A stretch of 64,000 nt of DNA from contig NZ_JBEXCV010000024.1 in the NCBI RefSeq assembly GCF_040605455.1, positions 1 to 64,000 of the forward strand, written 5' to 3'. The DNA is from Embleya sp040605455 (lineage in GTDB: Bacteria; Actinomycetota; Actinomycetes; Streptomycetales; Streptomycetaceae). Numbering within the stretch: position 1 is the stretch's first letter; each line of letters begins with the position of its first letter. Positions 18,201 to 26,581 of the stretch are shown in pieces. The notes beneath the pieces were generated by a model. It was not told the DNA's origin and did not search any database. It saw only the letters and a program-made list of their open reading frames with translations. Position numbers and translations under genes: made by a program.

Positions 18201-19304
18201 TACCAGCAGGCAATGGCGAAGTACGCCGAGGACTTGGCAGCTTGGCAACGAGAACAGGAAGCAGCGGCAGCGGCAGCCAGAAAGCTGGAGGAGGAGGCCG
18301 CCGCAGCCAAGAAGGCCCAGGAAGAGGCAGCAGCGGCGGCAGCCAAGAAGGCTGATGAGGCGGCCGCTTCGGCAGCCCAACAGGGCAAGGAATCGGCGAC
18401 CAAGGCCAAGAGCGCCGACGGCGACGGGAAGAGCTCAAAATCCACCGAGACCAAGAAAGCCGGAAAGTCTAAGGAAGCGGACCCCGAATGCAATAGCTTT
18501 GTCCCGGGGACTAATGTTCTCTTGGCGGACGGTGCAACTAAACCGATAGAAGATATTCAGCTGGGCGATGCGGTCCTGGCAGGCGATCCGCAGTCGCAGC
18601 AAAACGGCCAAGAAAAGATCGTTGCACTGATCAAGGGCGAGGGAATAAAGAACCTCGTCGAGGTCACGGTCGACACAGATGGGGCCGCCGGATCGGCAAC
18701 GGATAAAATTACCGCGACCGACGGTCATCCGTTCTGGCTCCCGGAGTCGGATTCCTGGGTCCCGGCCGGTCAACTCCGGCAAGGCCAATGGCTCAAGACG
18801 GCAGCCGGTTCGTGGGTTCAGATCACAGCGGTTCGCGCTTGGACGCAGCAGCAACGCGTTTACAATCTCACCGTTGCGAACGTCCACACGTATTACGTGG
18901 TGGTCGGGCAGAGCGCTGCCCTTGTACATAACTGCAACGAGGGACCCAAGGATCACGCCGTGCTTGGCCGTAGTATGAAGAGCGGACCGAGTGTTGAGCA
19001 GTTCGCCGAGCAGGTACAGGGACGTCACTTCATGAACTCGGCCGACTGGCGGACTGACGTACAACGTTCTATTGCTCGTGTTCAGCGAGGAGAGGGACGA
19101 ATCTCTTTCATGCTGGACGGACTTCCTGGGGCGAATGGCGGTCCGGCGGTTGCCTTGAAGCGTGCTCAAGAGGCGATGAAGGCAAACAACGGATCGCTGC
19201 TGGCTACGCAGTGGGAACTTATACAGGTTCACAATGCGGGGGCAATGGGCAAGGTCGACTTCTATCGGTGGAATCGAAAGCTTGGAGCATGGAAGCTGCT
19301 GTGA
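12204..19304 (+). CDS. RHS/YD-repeat polymorphic toxin with HINT autoprotease and C-terminal toxin tip
   Basis: A secreted protein of 2366 residues. The ATG at 12204 follows GGAAGA; the signal peptide is RRTWRWPVPLMAIVLVGSGL. An SpvB/TcdB-like N-terminal part (WSYPLELPGSLGGPSPSLAL; SWVGDGWDLGSNFIERTW) leads into many YD repeats (RYDSLGRLVK, EYDLRGRQVKV, TYDEVGNTATR). The RHS core (HLGAREYDAAVGRFLSVDP, ~1838) follows. Then comes an Ala/Glu/Lys-rich coiled coil (~1990-2090). A HINT domain spans C2096 (CNSFVPGTNVLLADG) to N2243 (VHN/C), with TDGHPFW and VHTYYVV blocks. The last 123 residues are a separate toxin tip. HINT is expected to cut itself at N2243 and free the tip, while RHS repeats form a shell around the cargo. 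GC falls towards the 3' end, as expected when toxin tips are exchanged. Confidence 0.88.
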   Translation: MRTAIRRTWRWPVPLMAIVLVGSGLTAVPAAAAETVGRPQLPDLQKLTKVPGERLSTAKAPAPPAESQVNAWKGAPPVSWPAAGSAEVELPRTASKSDARSAAAEAPAEAKAGSLPIKLSTPPLPETAARSVQDAADTGPVKVKVDLFDRPTANKAGVGNGLLLGVRRTDGGTGVAPVGVELDYTAFKNAYGGGWGSRLGFSLLPECALTTPELAQCQTRTPVEMKNDAGTGKLTATVAPAATGQGVAAKGASAGGQGMLLAAQPTADGANGTYKATSLSASGSWQAGGAAGDFSWSYPLELPGSLGGPSPSLALGYSSASIDGRTSASLQQTSWVGDGWDLGSNFIERTWVPCSQDKKDGSGFNNPKDDTGDLCHGAPMMTMSLNGGSTPLVRDDASGVWRPAKDDGSRIELITGAQDLNGDKEGVHWRVTNAQGVQFNFGLNKVPGWQPGKPVTNSAWLVPIYNNQPGEPCYQTDFANSACDRAWRWNLDYVVDPRGNAMTYWYNKEVNHYGANFKFAGGSTNRAYDRGGWLDHVSYGLRSDNLFTNAPSQVDFTVAERCLTSPTFDCAEDKLKPEVDWNIAKMWPDTPGDQLCAANEECKARFTPTFFTRKRLTEINTKVWTGAAYQPVDTWALTQDFPQNGDGTDYALWLASIQRTGKNGTPITLPPVTFRGKQLANRVDRDGDGRPAYRRYRIENIDTETGSIISVRFKDTECSSVAPVKLPTAAESNGLRCYPVIQEIPDPTDPEHKRKLYVTDYFHKHVVDRVQEQDAMANSPTRVTSYEYLGAPAWAYDEDNELTEPKTRTWSQWRGYERVRTFIGQDPDRRTQTETLFFRGLDGDRASPTTAARRTVKVKDSENGEITDHKLFAGQTREVLVYDGEGGALQAATTYTPWLSGPTATRVRPNETPPLQAFVQQTTKTASRVLLTDGRGWRRTSTESTFNARGFIETTSSLGNIDDPNDDSCTRYWYAPDEPQWMIDRQSRIESVAKACDATNVQRPEDVTSDAKMFYDNVGNLVRTESLSDYVNGQPTYVLDGTATFDVYGRPKSVTDVLGAVNSTDYFPAAGQLVTKTTVTNPAGHTQSVETDPGRGATLVQEDANKRRSVVRYDSLGRLVKAWSPDRNPDKKSPDAEFAYTVRRDGPVVITNKSLLDDGSYRTSYDIYDGSLRIRQTQMEALGGGRMVTDTFYNSLGQIWKSNGGYYADGAPEGAMFAPLDNKVPASTMTEYNSTGQPTVQISRKFGIETSRTTTTYGGDFITVDPPTGETPTKAILDAVGRKTELQFFKGTDPSGAHDTTRYGYNRRGQLSSVVDEAGNTWGFEYDLRGRQVKVTDPDKGTSTMTYGAGDRLATTTDARGKTIAPEYDVLGRVKATHEGSITGPKLTESVFDTLPNALGLPVSSTRFVNGNAYKQEITGYDTEYRAKGSKITIPPSEGKLAKTYVFGTTYSETNGLPETSTLPAVAGLPLEDISMSYNRYELPTVMGINGDTFVDRVDYSPLGDVLRTHAGPAPKQVWSTYEYDEQTRRPTRTVNDRETSPSRINDARTEYDAVGNITKITDAFGPNPTPSTTDTQCFAYDYMRRMTDAWSATDDCQAKPGQVGAGGGRPSVGGPEAYWSSYSFDAAGNRKTETKHDPAGVAGQDVNRAYTYGTPGAAGANYLKKVDTTGPGGSRTESYTYDEVGNTATRTIQGNTQNLEWDAEGRVSKVTEGAKVTSFLYDSEGERLIKRDPSGTTLYLPDTEVQLDPAGNIVKGTRYYAHPAGPTLVKTVENGQTTSSYLMADQNGTANIAVDANTQAVTQRKFTPFGDVRGVKPSIWPGNQGFVGGTNDESTGLVHLGAREYDAAVGRFLSVDPVVDYSEPKQMNAYVYAANSPVTFSDPSGLAISMPVAPIQDYSDAELAWAHWAKGRSMISVAMEAAKEALKDASGYNDIRDCIGGDGWACAGIAWDAGSSWLTGGGAKAKRIAKALDRAWSAYHAWAGKVRIALDIIARAERYQQAMAKYAEDLAAWQREQEAAAAAARKLEEEAAAAKKAQEEAAAAAAKKADEAAASAAQQGKESATKAKSADGDGKSSKSTETKKAGKSKEADPECNSFVPGTNVLLADGATKPIEDIQLGDAVLAGDPQSQQNGQEKIVALIKGEGIKNLVEVTVDTDGAAGSATDKITATDGHPFWLPESDSWVPAGQLRQGQWLKTAAGSWVQITAVRAWTQQQRVYNLTVANVHTYYVVVGQSAALVHNCNEGPKDHAVLGRSMKSGPSVEQFAEQVQGRHFMNSADWRTDVQRSIARVQRGEGRISFMLDGLPGANGGPAVALKRAQEAMKANNGSLLATQWELIQVHNAGAMGKVDFYRWNRKLGAWKLL

Positions 19305-19747
19305 ATATTCGCAGTTCAGAACTAGATCTTTCGGATACCAGACAGTTCAGTCTCGTCGATTATCGGCACGGTCACAGTTATGTGGTGATTCGTGGGTTTC
19401 CGCCGATGGACGACAAGGCAACAGGCGGCGGAACTCATCGCGTGCTGGACCTCTTTTTCACCGGGATAGATCGAATCGCATGTGGTAGAGACCTCGACAA
19501 TCTTCGGCTGCGCCGGGCTAGTGATGTCGAGAGAATCGTGATCATGGAGCGTATCGGTCGAATCAAAACGGGTGCCGAGATCTACTTCTTGGAATCTGGT
19601 TCGGTCGAAAGCTATGTGATCGCTCAACGGGTCTACTGGGCAGAATTCGACTTGCCGTACGGTGCTGTCAGCCCTTTGGCGGCGGAGGAGCGCGACTATC
19701 GTGAAGCGCATCCCCCGATCGGAGGCATCGTTCGGTACGCGGACTAG
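19301..19747 (+). CDS. Putative immunity protein for the RHS toxin tip
   Basis: A protein of 148 residues from GTG 19301, which overlaps the toxin stop (GTGA) and has GGAAG 5 bases upstream, so its translation is coupled to the toxin. ATG 19289 is also in frame. The sequence is unlike any family I recognise; it contains FSLVDYRHGHSYVVIRGFPP, HRVLDLFFTGIDRI and AEIYFLESGS, a mixed alpha/beta composition without membrane segments. Its position directly after a toxin tip and its lower GC content are classic for cytoplasmic immunity proteins that bind and block the cognate toxin. The role is inferred from position only. It is followed by a strong terminator. Confidence 0.75.
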   Translation: MNIRSSELDLSDTRQFSLVDYRHGHSYVVIRGFPPMDDKATGGGTHRVLDLFFTGIDRIACGRDLDNLRLRRASDVERIVIMERIGRIKTGAEIYFLESGSVESYVIAQRVYWAEFDLPYGAVSPLAAEERDYREAHPPIGGIVRYAD

Positions 19748-19777
19748 CTCCATAGGGGAATGATCCCCTTGCCGGTG

Positions 19778-19819
19778 AAGTGCCCTGCCTCGCTGATCTC
19801 TCAGTGAGGCAGGGCACTT
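19778..19819 (+). terminator. Strong intrinsic terminator after toxin-immunity pair
   Basis: A 19-bp stem (19778-19796 with 19801-19819, including one G-U pair) and a 4-base TCTC loop. It runs into TTT and isolates the toxin-immunity unit from the urease operon. The AAG/CTT ends make it usable in both directions. Confidence 0.85.
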
Positions 19820-20190
19820 TCCCGTTACCTTGGTATTCTTATCCCCCAGGTGTGAGAGAAATAGATTTCAAAGCGCCGACTATGCAAACGCGCGGAGCGC
19901 ATTCGACAGTGTGCTACGCCCGTCTTGAATTGGTTTCGCGGATGCCACTAGTGGGATGGAGCTTTACCTGGAGTCAAGCGGAGCGCGCGGTCGGTTGACA
20001 TTTGGAGCCAGGTCGCAATGTGGTGCGGACTCGCGAAGGTAATGAAGAGCGACGATGGCGGTGCTGGTCGGCGCGTCGGTGATGTGAGGGATCAGATACA
20101 TAGCGTTAACATTGATCGTTTCGTTGGGTAACACGGGGCCGGAAGGCTTCGGAGCAACGAGTCGGTACGACGGGACTGGAGGGGCTTCGC
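19820..20190 (+). promoter_or_regulatory. Urease operon upstream region with GlnR-like half-sites
   Basis: About 370 bases without a convincing gene; the short frame 19780-19998 lacks coding character. At 20105-20132 lie GTTAAC, GTTTC and GTAAC. Read on the minus strand they give GTTAC-n5-GAAAC-n7-GTTAAC, close to the GlnR pattern gTnAc-n6-GaAAc with one-base spacing deviations. Streptomyces urease operons are known GlnR targets, which makes the resemblance worth noting. The ureA ribosome site GGAGGGG is at 20177-20183. Confidence 0.4.
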
Positions 20191-20493
20191 GTGTTGCTGA
20201 CCCCGCATGAGCAGGAGCGGTTGATGGTGTCCTATGCGGCTGACCTTGCGCAGCGGCGTAGAGCCAGAGGGCTTCGGCTCAACTACCCCGAGGCGACTGC
20301 GGTGTTGTCGTCGTTTCTGCTTGAAGGGGCTCGGGACGGGCGGTCTGTGGCGGACCTTCAGGAGGCCGGGCGGCATGTGCTCGGGCGGGACGATGTGATG
20401 GAAGGCGTCCCGGAGATGGTGGGTGAGGTGCAGGTCGAGGCCACCTTTCCGGACGGGACCAAGCTGGTGACCGTGCATCGGCCGATCCCGTGA
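20191..20493 (+). CDS. ureA: Urease gamma subunit
   Basis: A protein of 100 residues, the full family length, with the typical opening LLTPHEQERLMVSYAADLAQ and LNYPEATAVLSSFLLEGARD. UreA is the small structural subunit of the (alpha-beta-gamma)3 nickel urease that hydrolyses urea to ammonia and carbamate. The GTG start at 20191 has GGAGGGG at 20177-20183. Its stop overlaps the ureB start by 4 bases. It opens the operon ureABCFGD and follows a region with a possible GlnR nitrogen-control site. Confidence 0.95.
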   Translation: MLLTPHEQERLMVSYAADLAQRRRARGLRLNYPEATAVLSSFLLEGARDGRSVADLQEAGRHVLGRDDVMEGVPEMVGEVQVEATFPDGTKLVTVHRPIP

Positions 20494-20836
20494 AGCCGCG
20501 TAGGTCGCTCGTGGCCGTGGTGCCCGGGGAGATTCTGTTGGGCGAGGAGGAGATCCCGCTCAATCCCGGGCGGGTGGTGTTGACGCTGGTGGTGGTGAAC
20601 ACCGGGGATCGGCCCGTGCAGGTGGGGTCGCATTTGCATTTCCCGGCGGCCAACGACGCGTTGGAGTTCGATCGGGCGGCGGCCTGGGGGCATCGGCTGC
20701 ATGTGCCGGCGGGGACGGCGGTGCGGTTCGAGCCCGGGGTGGCGCGCGAGGTGGAGTTGGTGCCGCTGGCCGGTGCGCGGGTGGTGCCGGGGCTTCGGGT
20801 CGGGCGCGGGGGCGATCTGGACCGGGAGGACGCGCG

Positions 20837-20840
<4 letters not shown>
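20490..20840 (+). CDS. ureB: Urease beta subunit
   Basis: A protein of 116 residues with the UreB hallmarks VPGEILLGEEEIPLNPGR, DRPVQVGSHLHFPAANDALE and FDRAAAWGHRLHVPAGTAVR. It forms part of the urease trimer and helps guide UreD/F/G-dependent activation of UreC. The GTG start overlaps the ureA stop (GTGA) and the ureC ATG overlaps its own stop (ATGA), so the three structural subunits are translationally coupled for equal output. Confidence 0.95.
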
Positions 20841-22558
<1,718 letters not shown>

Positions 22559-22576
22559 TTGCGCATGCATGCTTCT

Positions 22577-22610
22577 TGACGGAGGGTCAGTGAGAGCTGA
22601 CTCACCGTCA
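22577..22610 (+). promoter_or_regulatory. Nested alternative hairpins in the ureC-ureF gap
   Basis: The outer arms TGACGG (22577-22582) and CCGTCA (22605-22610) enclose TGAG/CTCA and an alternative GTCAG/CTGAC pair, so mutually exclusive folds are possible. No T-run follows. It could attenuate the accessory genes or mark an mRNA processing site; this is inference only. Confidence 0.35.
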
Positions 22611-22684
22611 GGATGTAGAACTGTGACTGCGGTGACCGGCCAGGACCGACATCGACACGTTACGACCAGTAAGAGGTGGTACTC

Positions 22685-23374
22685 ATGGGTGCTGGACTTC
22701 TCCTCCTCGGGGACTCCCGGCTGCCGGCCGGCGGCTACGCACACTCGGGCGGCCTGGAGAACGCCGTCCTGCGGGGCGAGGTGCACGACCTCGACACGCT
22801 CACCGAGTTCCTGCTCGGCAAGCTCTATGGCACCGGCGCGGTGCAGGCGGCCTTCGCCGCCGTCGCCGCGCTGACCGCGGGGCGGTACACGATGCCCGAG
22901 GTGGCCCCCTGGGCCGAACTCGACGCCGAACTCGACGCGCGGACCGCCTCCGCGCCCGCCCGGGCCGCCTCGCGCGCGCAGGGCAGGGCGCTGCGCCGAG
23001 TGGCCAAGGCGGCCTGGCCCACCGAACCCTGGGCCGCGCTGGGGGTATCCCCGCACCACGCGATCGTGCTCGGCGCCGCGGCGACCCGGGCCCGACTCGA
23101 CGAGCGCGAGGCGGCCGTGCTCGCCGCCACCAACGTGGTCAACGGGCCCGCCTCGGCGGCGGTCAAGCTGCTGTCCTTCGACCCGATCTCGGTCACCGTG
23201 GTGCTCGCCGAGATGGCCGGGCACTGCGATCAGGTCGCCGAGGAGGCCGCCGACGCGGCGCGCACCGTGTTCGCCGACGGCGACTGGGAGCGGTTGCCGT
23301 GCTGGTCCTCGGTCGGCCTCGACGTCTGCGCGGAACTGCACGTCCACGAGGAGGTCGTCCACTTTGCATCTTGA
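22685..23374 (+). CDS. ureF: Urease accessory protein UreF
   Basis: A protein of 229 residues starting at ATG 22685 with AGAGG 8 bases upstream; an in-frame GTG at 22676 would overlap that ribosome site and is disfavoured. The N-terminus LLLLGDSRLPAGGYAHSGGL matches the UreF opening, and NGPASAAVKLLSFDP near the C-terminus fits the helical fold. UreF bridges UreD and the GTPase UreG in the activation complex and gates nickel delivery to UreC. Its end overlaps the ureG start. Confidence 0.92.
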   Translation: MGAGLLLLGDSRLPAGGYAHSGGLENAVLRGEVHDLDTLTEFLLGKLYGTGAVQAAFAAVAALTAGRYTMPEVAPWAELDAELDARTASAPARAASRAQGRALRRVAKAAWPTEPWAALGVSPHHAIVLGAAATRARLDEREAAVLAATNVVNGPASAAVKLLSFDPISVTVVLAEMAGHCDQVAEEAADAARTVFADGDWERLPCWSSVGLDVCAELHVHEEVVHFAS

Positions 23375-24107
23375 TCACACCCCCGGCAACGGCGGTACCC
23401 GCGCGCACACCCCGCCGGCACCCGCCGTGCCCGGTTCGCGCCCCCTGCGCATCGGCATCGGCGGGCCGGTGGGATCCGGCAAGACGGCGCTGGTCGCCGC
23501 GCTGTGCCGAGTCCTTGCCGACCGCTTCTCGCTCGCCGTGGTCACCAACGACATCTACACCACCGAGGACGCCGACTTCCTGCGCGCCGCAGGGGTGTTG
23601 GCGGCCGACCGGATTGCCGCCGTGCAGACCGGCTGTTGCCCGCACACCGCCGTGCGCGACGACATCAGCGGCAACCTGGACGCCGTCGAGGACTTGGCGG
23701 CGGCGCACCCGGACCTGGACCTGGTGATCATCGAATCCGGTGGCGACAACCTGACCATGACCTTCAGCCGGGGACTGGCCGACGTACAGATGTTCGTCAT
23801 CGACGTGTCCGGCGGCGACAAGGTCCCGCGCAAGGGCGGCCCCGGGGTGACCCGTTCCGACCTGCTGGTGATCAACAAGACCGACATCGCCCCGCAGATC
23901 GGCGCCGATCTGGCGGTGATGGACCGCGACGCCGCCCGGATGCGGCCGGGCACCCCGGTGGCGTTCCTGTCGCTGCGCGAGAGCCCGGGGGCGGACGTGG
24001 TCACCGCATGGGTGCTCGACCAGATCACCGCGTGGCAGGCCGGTACGGCGGTCCCGGTCGTGCGGCCGGCCCCGGTCTCCTCGACCGTGGGATCGGCCGC
24101 CGGGTGA
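23364..24107 (+). CDS. ureG: Urease accessory GTPase UreG
   Basis: A SIMIBI-class GTPase of 247 residues. It has the P-loop GIGGPVGSGKT, switch-like TNDIYTTEDADFL, the metal-binding C-P-H in QTGCCPHTAVRDD, ESGGDNLTMTFS and the guanine-specificity NKTD. UreG dimers bind nickel and use GTP to hand it to the UreD-UreF-urease complex. The start is a TTG at 23364, supported by GAGGAGG at 23349-23355 and by overlap with ureF. The first ~30 residues are Pro-rich with three His and could add metal affinity, though the tail is far shorter than the His-rich tails known elsewhere. Its stop overlaps the ureD GTG. Confidence 0.94.
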   Translation: MHLDHTPGNGGTRAHTPPAPAVPGSRPLRIGIGGPVGSGKTALVAALCRVLADRFSLAVVTNDIYTTEDADFLRAAGVLAADRIAAVQTGCCPHTAVRDDISGNLDAVEDLAAAHPDLDLVIIESGGDNLTMTFSRGLADVQMFVIDVSGGDKVPRKGGPGVTRSDLLVINKTDIAPQIGADLAVMDRDAARMRPGTPVAFLSLRESPGADVVTAWVLDQITAWQAGTAVPVVRPAPVSSTVGSAAG

Positions 24108-24904
24108 GGGCGACCGCCGTGGTCCGCGCGGAACTTCGGCGCGGGCGCACGGTGCTCGCCGAACTGCGCGGACGGGTGCCGCTGTTGCCGCGCGAGGTGT
24201 CCGTGTCGGGAGACACCGCCGAAGTGGTCTTCGTGGGCGGTGCGGCGGGACCGATCGGCGGCGACGACCTGGCGCTGCGCGTCGAGGTGGGGGCCGGTGC
24301 GCGCCTGCGGGTGCGGACCGCCGCCGCGGCGGTGATCCTGATCGGCGACGGCACCCCGGCCCGGCAACGGGTGGACCTGATGATTGGCGCCGGCGGCCTG
24401 CTGGAGTGGCTGCCGGAGCCGGTCGTGGTGGCCGCGCGGGCGACCTTCCATACCCACGTGCGAGTCGAACCTGCGCCGGACGCACGCCTGTTGGCCCAGG
24501 AGACGCTGGTCCTGGGACGCACCGACGAGCCCTGCGGCGACGTGCTCTCGCGCTGGGACATGGTGGTGGGCGGGCGCCCGGTGCTGCGCCAGCAGAGCGG
24601 CTACGGGCCCGCCGCACACCCGGGCTGGCGCGGCCCGGCCGGCACCGCGGGCGGGACCGTGGTGGCCTCCCGGCTGATGCTGCCCGCGCCGCCCGACCGG
24701 CTGCCGAGCGCCCCCGGGCGCGCGGTGTGCGACCTCGCCGGCGGCGGCCGACTCGTGACCGTGACGGCGCACGACGCGATGACCGCACGGCGCGCCATGG
24801 AGGCGGCGCCGCCGGCGGATCAGGTTTCCAGGGCGACCAGTTCGGAGCCGGCGGTGCCCAGCAACAGCACCCCGCCGGTGCCCGCGGGAGCCGCGGTCAG
24901 GTAG
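24104..24904 (+). CDS. ureD: Urease accessory protein UreD (UreH)
   Basis: A protein of 266 residues from GTG 24104, overlapping the ureG stop (GTGA). UreD features seen: GARLRVRTAAAAVIL, then GGLLEWLPEPVVVAARATFH, and the region around DVLSRWDMVVGGRP. UreD docks on apo-urease, recruits UreF-UreG and forms a channel for nickel. The order ureABCFGD without ureE is the usual actinobacterial layout. The C-terminal ~30 residues (PADQVSRATSSEPAVPSNS) lie on the antisense of the convergent pseudokinase gene and look like a read-through extension of the family core. Confidence 0.88.
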   Translation: MRATAVVRAELRRGRTVLAELRGRVPLLPREVSVSGDTAEVVFVGGAAGPIGGDDLALRVEVGAGARLRVRTAAAAVILIGDGTPARQRVDLMIGAGGLLEWLPEPVVVAARATFHTHVRVEPAPDARLLAQETLVLGRTDEPCGDVLSRWDMVVGGRPVLRQQSGYGPAAHPGWRGPAGTAGGTVVASRLMLPAPPDRLPSAPGRAVCDLAGGGRLVTVTAHDAMTARRAMEAAPPADQVSRATSSEPAVPSNSTPPVPAGAAVR

Positions 24905-26355
24905 GTCGGCAGCGCGTGCGTCCAGCGCCGCCGGCCCGATACCGCGTCGAAGGCGTGTAGTTCGTCGGTACCGCCGGCGTAGGCGGTGCCGTTCACCAGG
25001 GCCACCGGACTGGGCACACTGGCCCCGGTGCTCTGTCGCCAACGCTCCGCACCGCTGTGCGCGTCCAGCGCGTACAACGTGCCGACATCGGTGGTGTAGA
25101 CGACGTCCTCCGTCACCACCGGGGCGGTCAGGTCCGGGGTGCCGCGAAAGCGCCAGACGATGTCGCCGTTGGCGGTGTTCAGCGCGACCAGGGTGAATCC
25201 GGTCACCACGTACACCAGATCACGGATCACATGCGGCGGGCGGGTGATCGGCGAGGCGAGGTGGATCGTCCACCGGGGCTCCTTGCGCTCGGGGACGATC
25301 GAGCTCACTGTGCCGTCGTTGTAGGTCAGGTACAGCACATCGCCGGCGCTGTGCTCGAACACCGCCGGCATCGCCCCACCGCGCGCTGCGGGCTCGGACC
25401 ACTCCCACCGGTGCGCGCCCTGCGCCATGTCGAAGCCGAGCACCCGGTCGTCCCGGGTGCCGACCACCAGGGACGAGCCGAGCACCACCGGCGCGCCGAG
25501 GATCTGATCGCCGGCGTACTGCTGCCACAAGCGTTCGCCGTTCGCCGGGTCGAGCGCGGAGAGTTGCCCGGCCACGCAGGCCAGGTACACGGCGGTCCCG
25601 GAGACCACCGGCTCGGACCACACCATCGATTCGGTGCGCGCGGTCCACAGCGCGACCCCGGTCTCGGTGCCCAGTGCCATGACCACGTTCTCCGTGGTCG
25701 TGCAGTACGCGACGTCGTCGAAGACCTGAAGGGTGGTCACCCGCCCCTCCACCGCACGCCGCCACCGGGTCTTGGGCTGGGTCCGGCCGTGGTCGGCGAA
25801 CCGGGCGAAGGCGACGCCGGCCGAGGTCACCGTCGCCGCGGTGAGCGCGAACCCGCCCGCGATCAGCAACCGGCGTCGGGTCAGCCCGCGCCCGGTCGGC
25901 GGATCCTCGGCGCGGGCCGCCTGCGGCGTGTCGGCGGCCTCCTCGGTCAGGGCGGCGGGCGGCATCAGTACCACCGGTCGCGGGGTCAACACCCGATCGA
26001 CCTCCACGGCGGTCGGGCGCTGTCCGGGATCGGGATCGAGACAGCGCCGGAGCAGCGGGCTCAACTCGCAGGAGGGCGAGCCGCCGCCGGCGAGGGTGAT
26101 CAGCGTGCCGAACGCGTACACGTCCTCCGAGGGGTCGCCGCCGTCGTCCGCGTCCGTGCGCCCGGCGAAACCGGTCACCCGCGGTCCGTACGGGGTGATC
26201 AGCACCTGGTCCGGGCCCAGTCGGCCGTGCACGAGTCCGATCGCGTGCACCCGGGCCAGGGCGTCGGCGATTCCCGCCGCGACCTCGCGCAGCGGCCCCT
26301 CCGCAAGCGGACCGTCGTGGTCGAGCACCTCACCGAGCGTCCGCACTCCGGGCAT
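24820..26355 (-). CDS. N-lobe-less pseudokinase fused to PQQ-type beta-propeller
   Basis: A protein of 511 residues from ATG 26355 with GGAAGGGCG upstream. Residues 1-130 match only the C-lobe of Ser/Thr kinases: VHGRLGPDQVLIT replaces the HRDLKPxNVL loop, so the catalytic Asp and Lys are gone. VTGFAGR stands where DFG belongs, and SEDVYAFGTLI and LRRCLDPDPGQRPTA remain. A twin-Arg membrane segment follows (TRRRLLIAGGFALTAATVTS). The rest is a PQQ-like propeller with repeated ALDAHSGAERWRQ and ALNTANGDIVWRF units, expected outside the membrane. No ATP-binding N-lobe is encoded upstream in any frame I can see, so this is either a decayed receptor kinase or a selected pseudokinase sensor. It overlaps ureD convergently by 85 bases. 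Confidence 0.8.
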   Translation of the reverse strand: MPGVRTLGEVLDHDGPLAEGPLREVAAGIADALARVHAIGLVHGRLGPDQVLITPYGPRVTGFAGRTDADDGGDPSEDVYAFGTLITLAGGGSPSCELSPLLRRCLDPDPGQRPTAVEVDRVLTPRPVVLMPPAALTEEAADTPQAARAEDPPTGRGLTRRRLLIAGGFALTAATVTSAGVAFARFADHGRTQPKTRWRRAVEGRVTTLQVFDDVAYCTTTENVVMALGTETGVALWTARTESMVWSEPVVSGTAVYLACVAGQLSALDPANGERLWQQYAGDQILGAPVVLGSSLVVGTRDDRVLGFDMAQGAHRWEWSEPAARGGAMPAVFEHSAGDVLYLTYNDGTVSSIVPERKEPRWTIHLASPITRPPHVIRDLVYVVTGFTLVALNTANGDIVWRFRGTPDLTAPVVTEDVVYTTDVGTLYALDAHSGAERWRQSTGASVPSPVALVNGTAYAGGTDELHAFDAVSGRRRWTHALPTYLTAAPAGTGGVLLLGTAGSELVALET

Positions 26356-26581
26356 CGCCCACGCCCTTCCGGGACCTGTCGACGTGCTTGCTGGAGAGCA
26401 GAGTAGGACCTGGGCGGCGGCACGGATAGAGCCCGGAAATACGATCCGGAAACGGTTCTGCGGCGCGATACGGGAGGGATGTCCGAGGCGCCCGGGACGG
26501 CTTCGACGGCGCCCGAACACGGCTTCGGCACCGCTCCGAATTCGGTTCCGCACGGCGCCGAACCCGGCTCCGGACCGGGCG

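Noticed and set aside
19780..19998. A 72-codon plus-strand frame after the immunity gene
   Set aside because: Its start lies inside the terminator hairpin and no ribosome site or domain is present.
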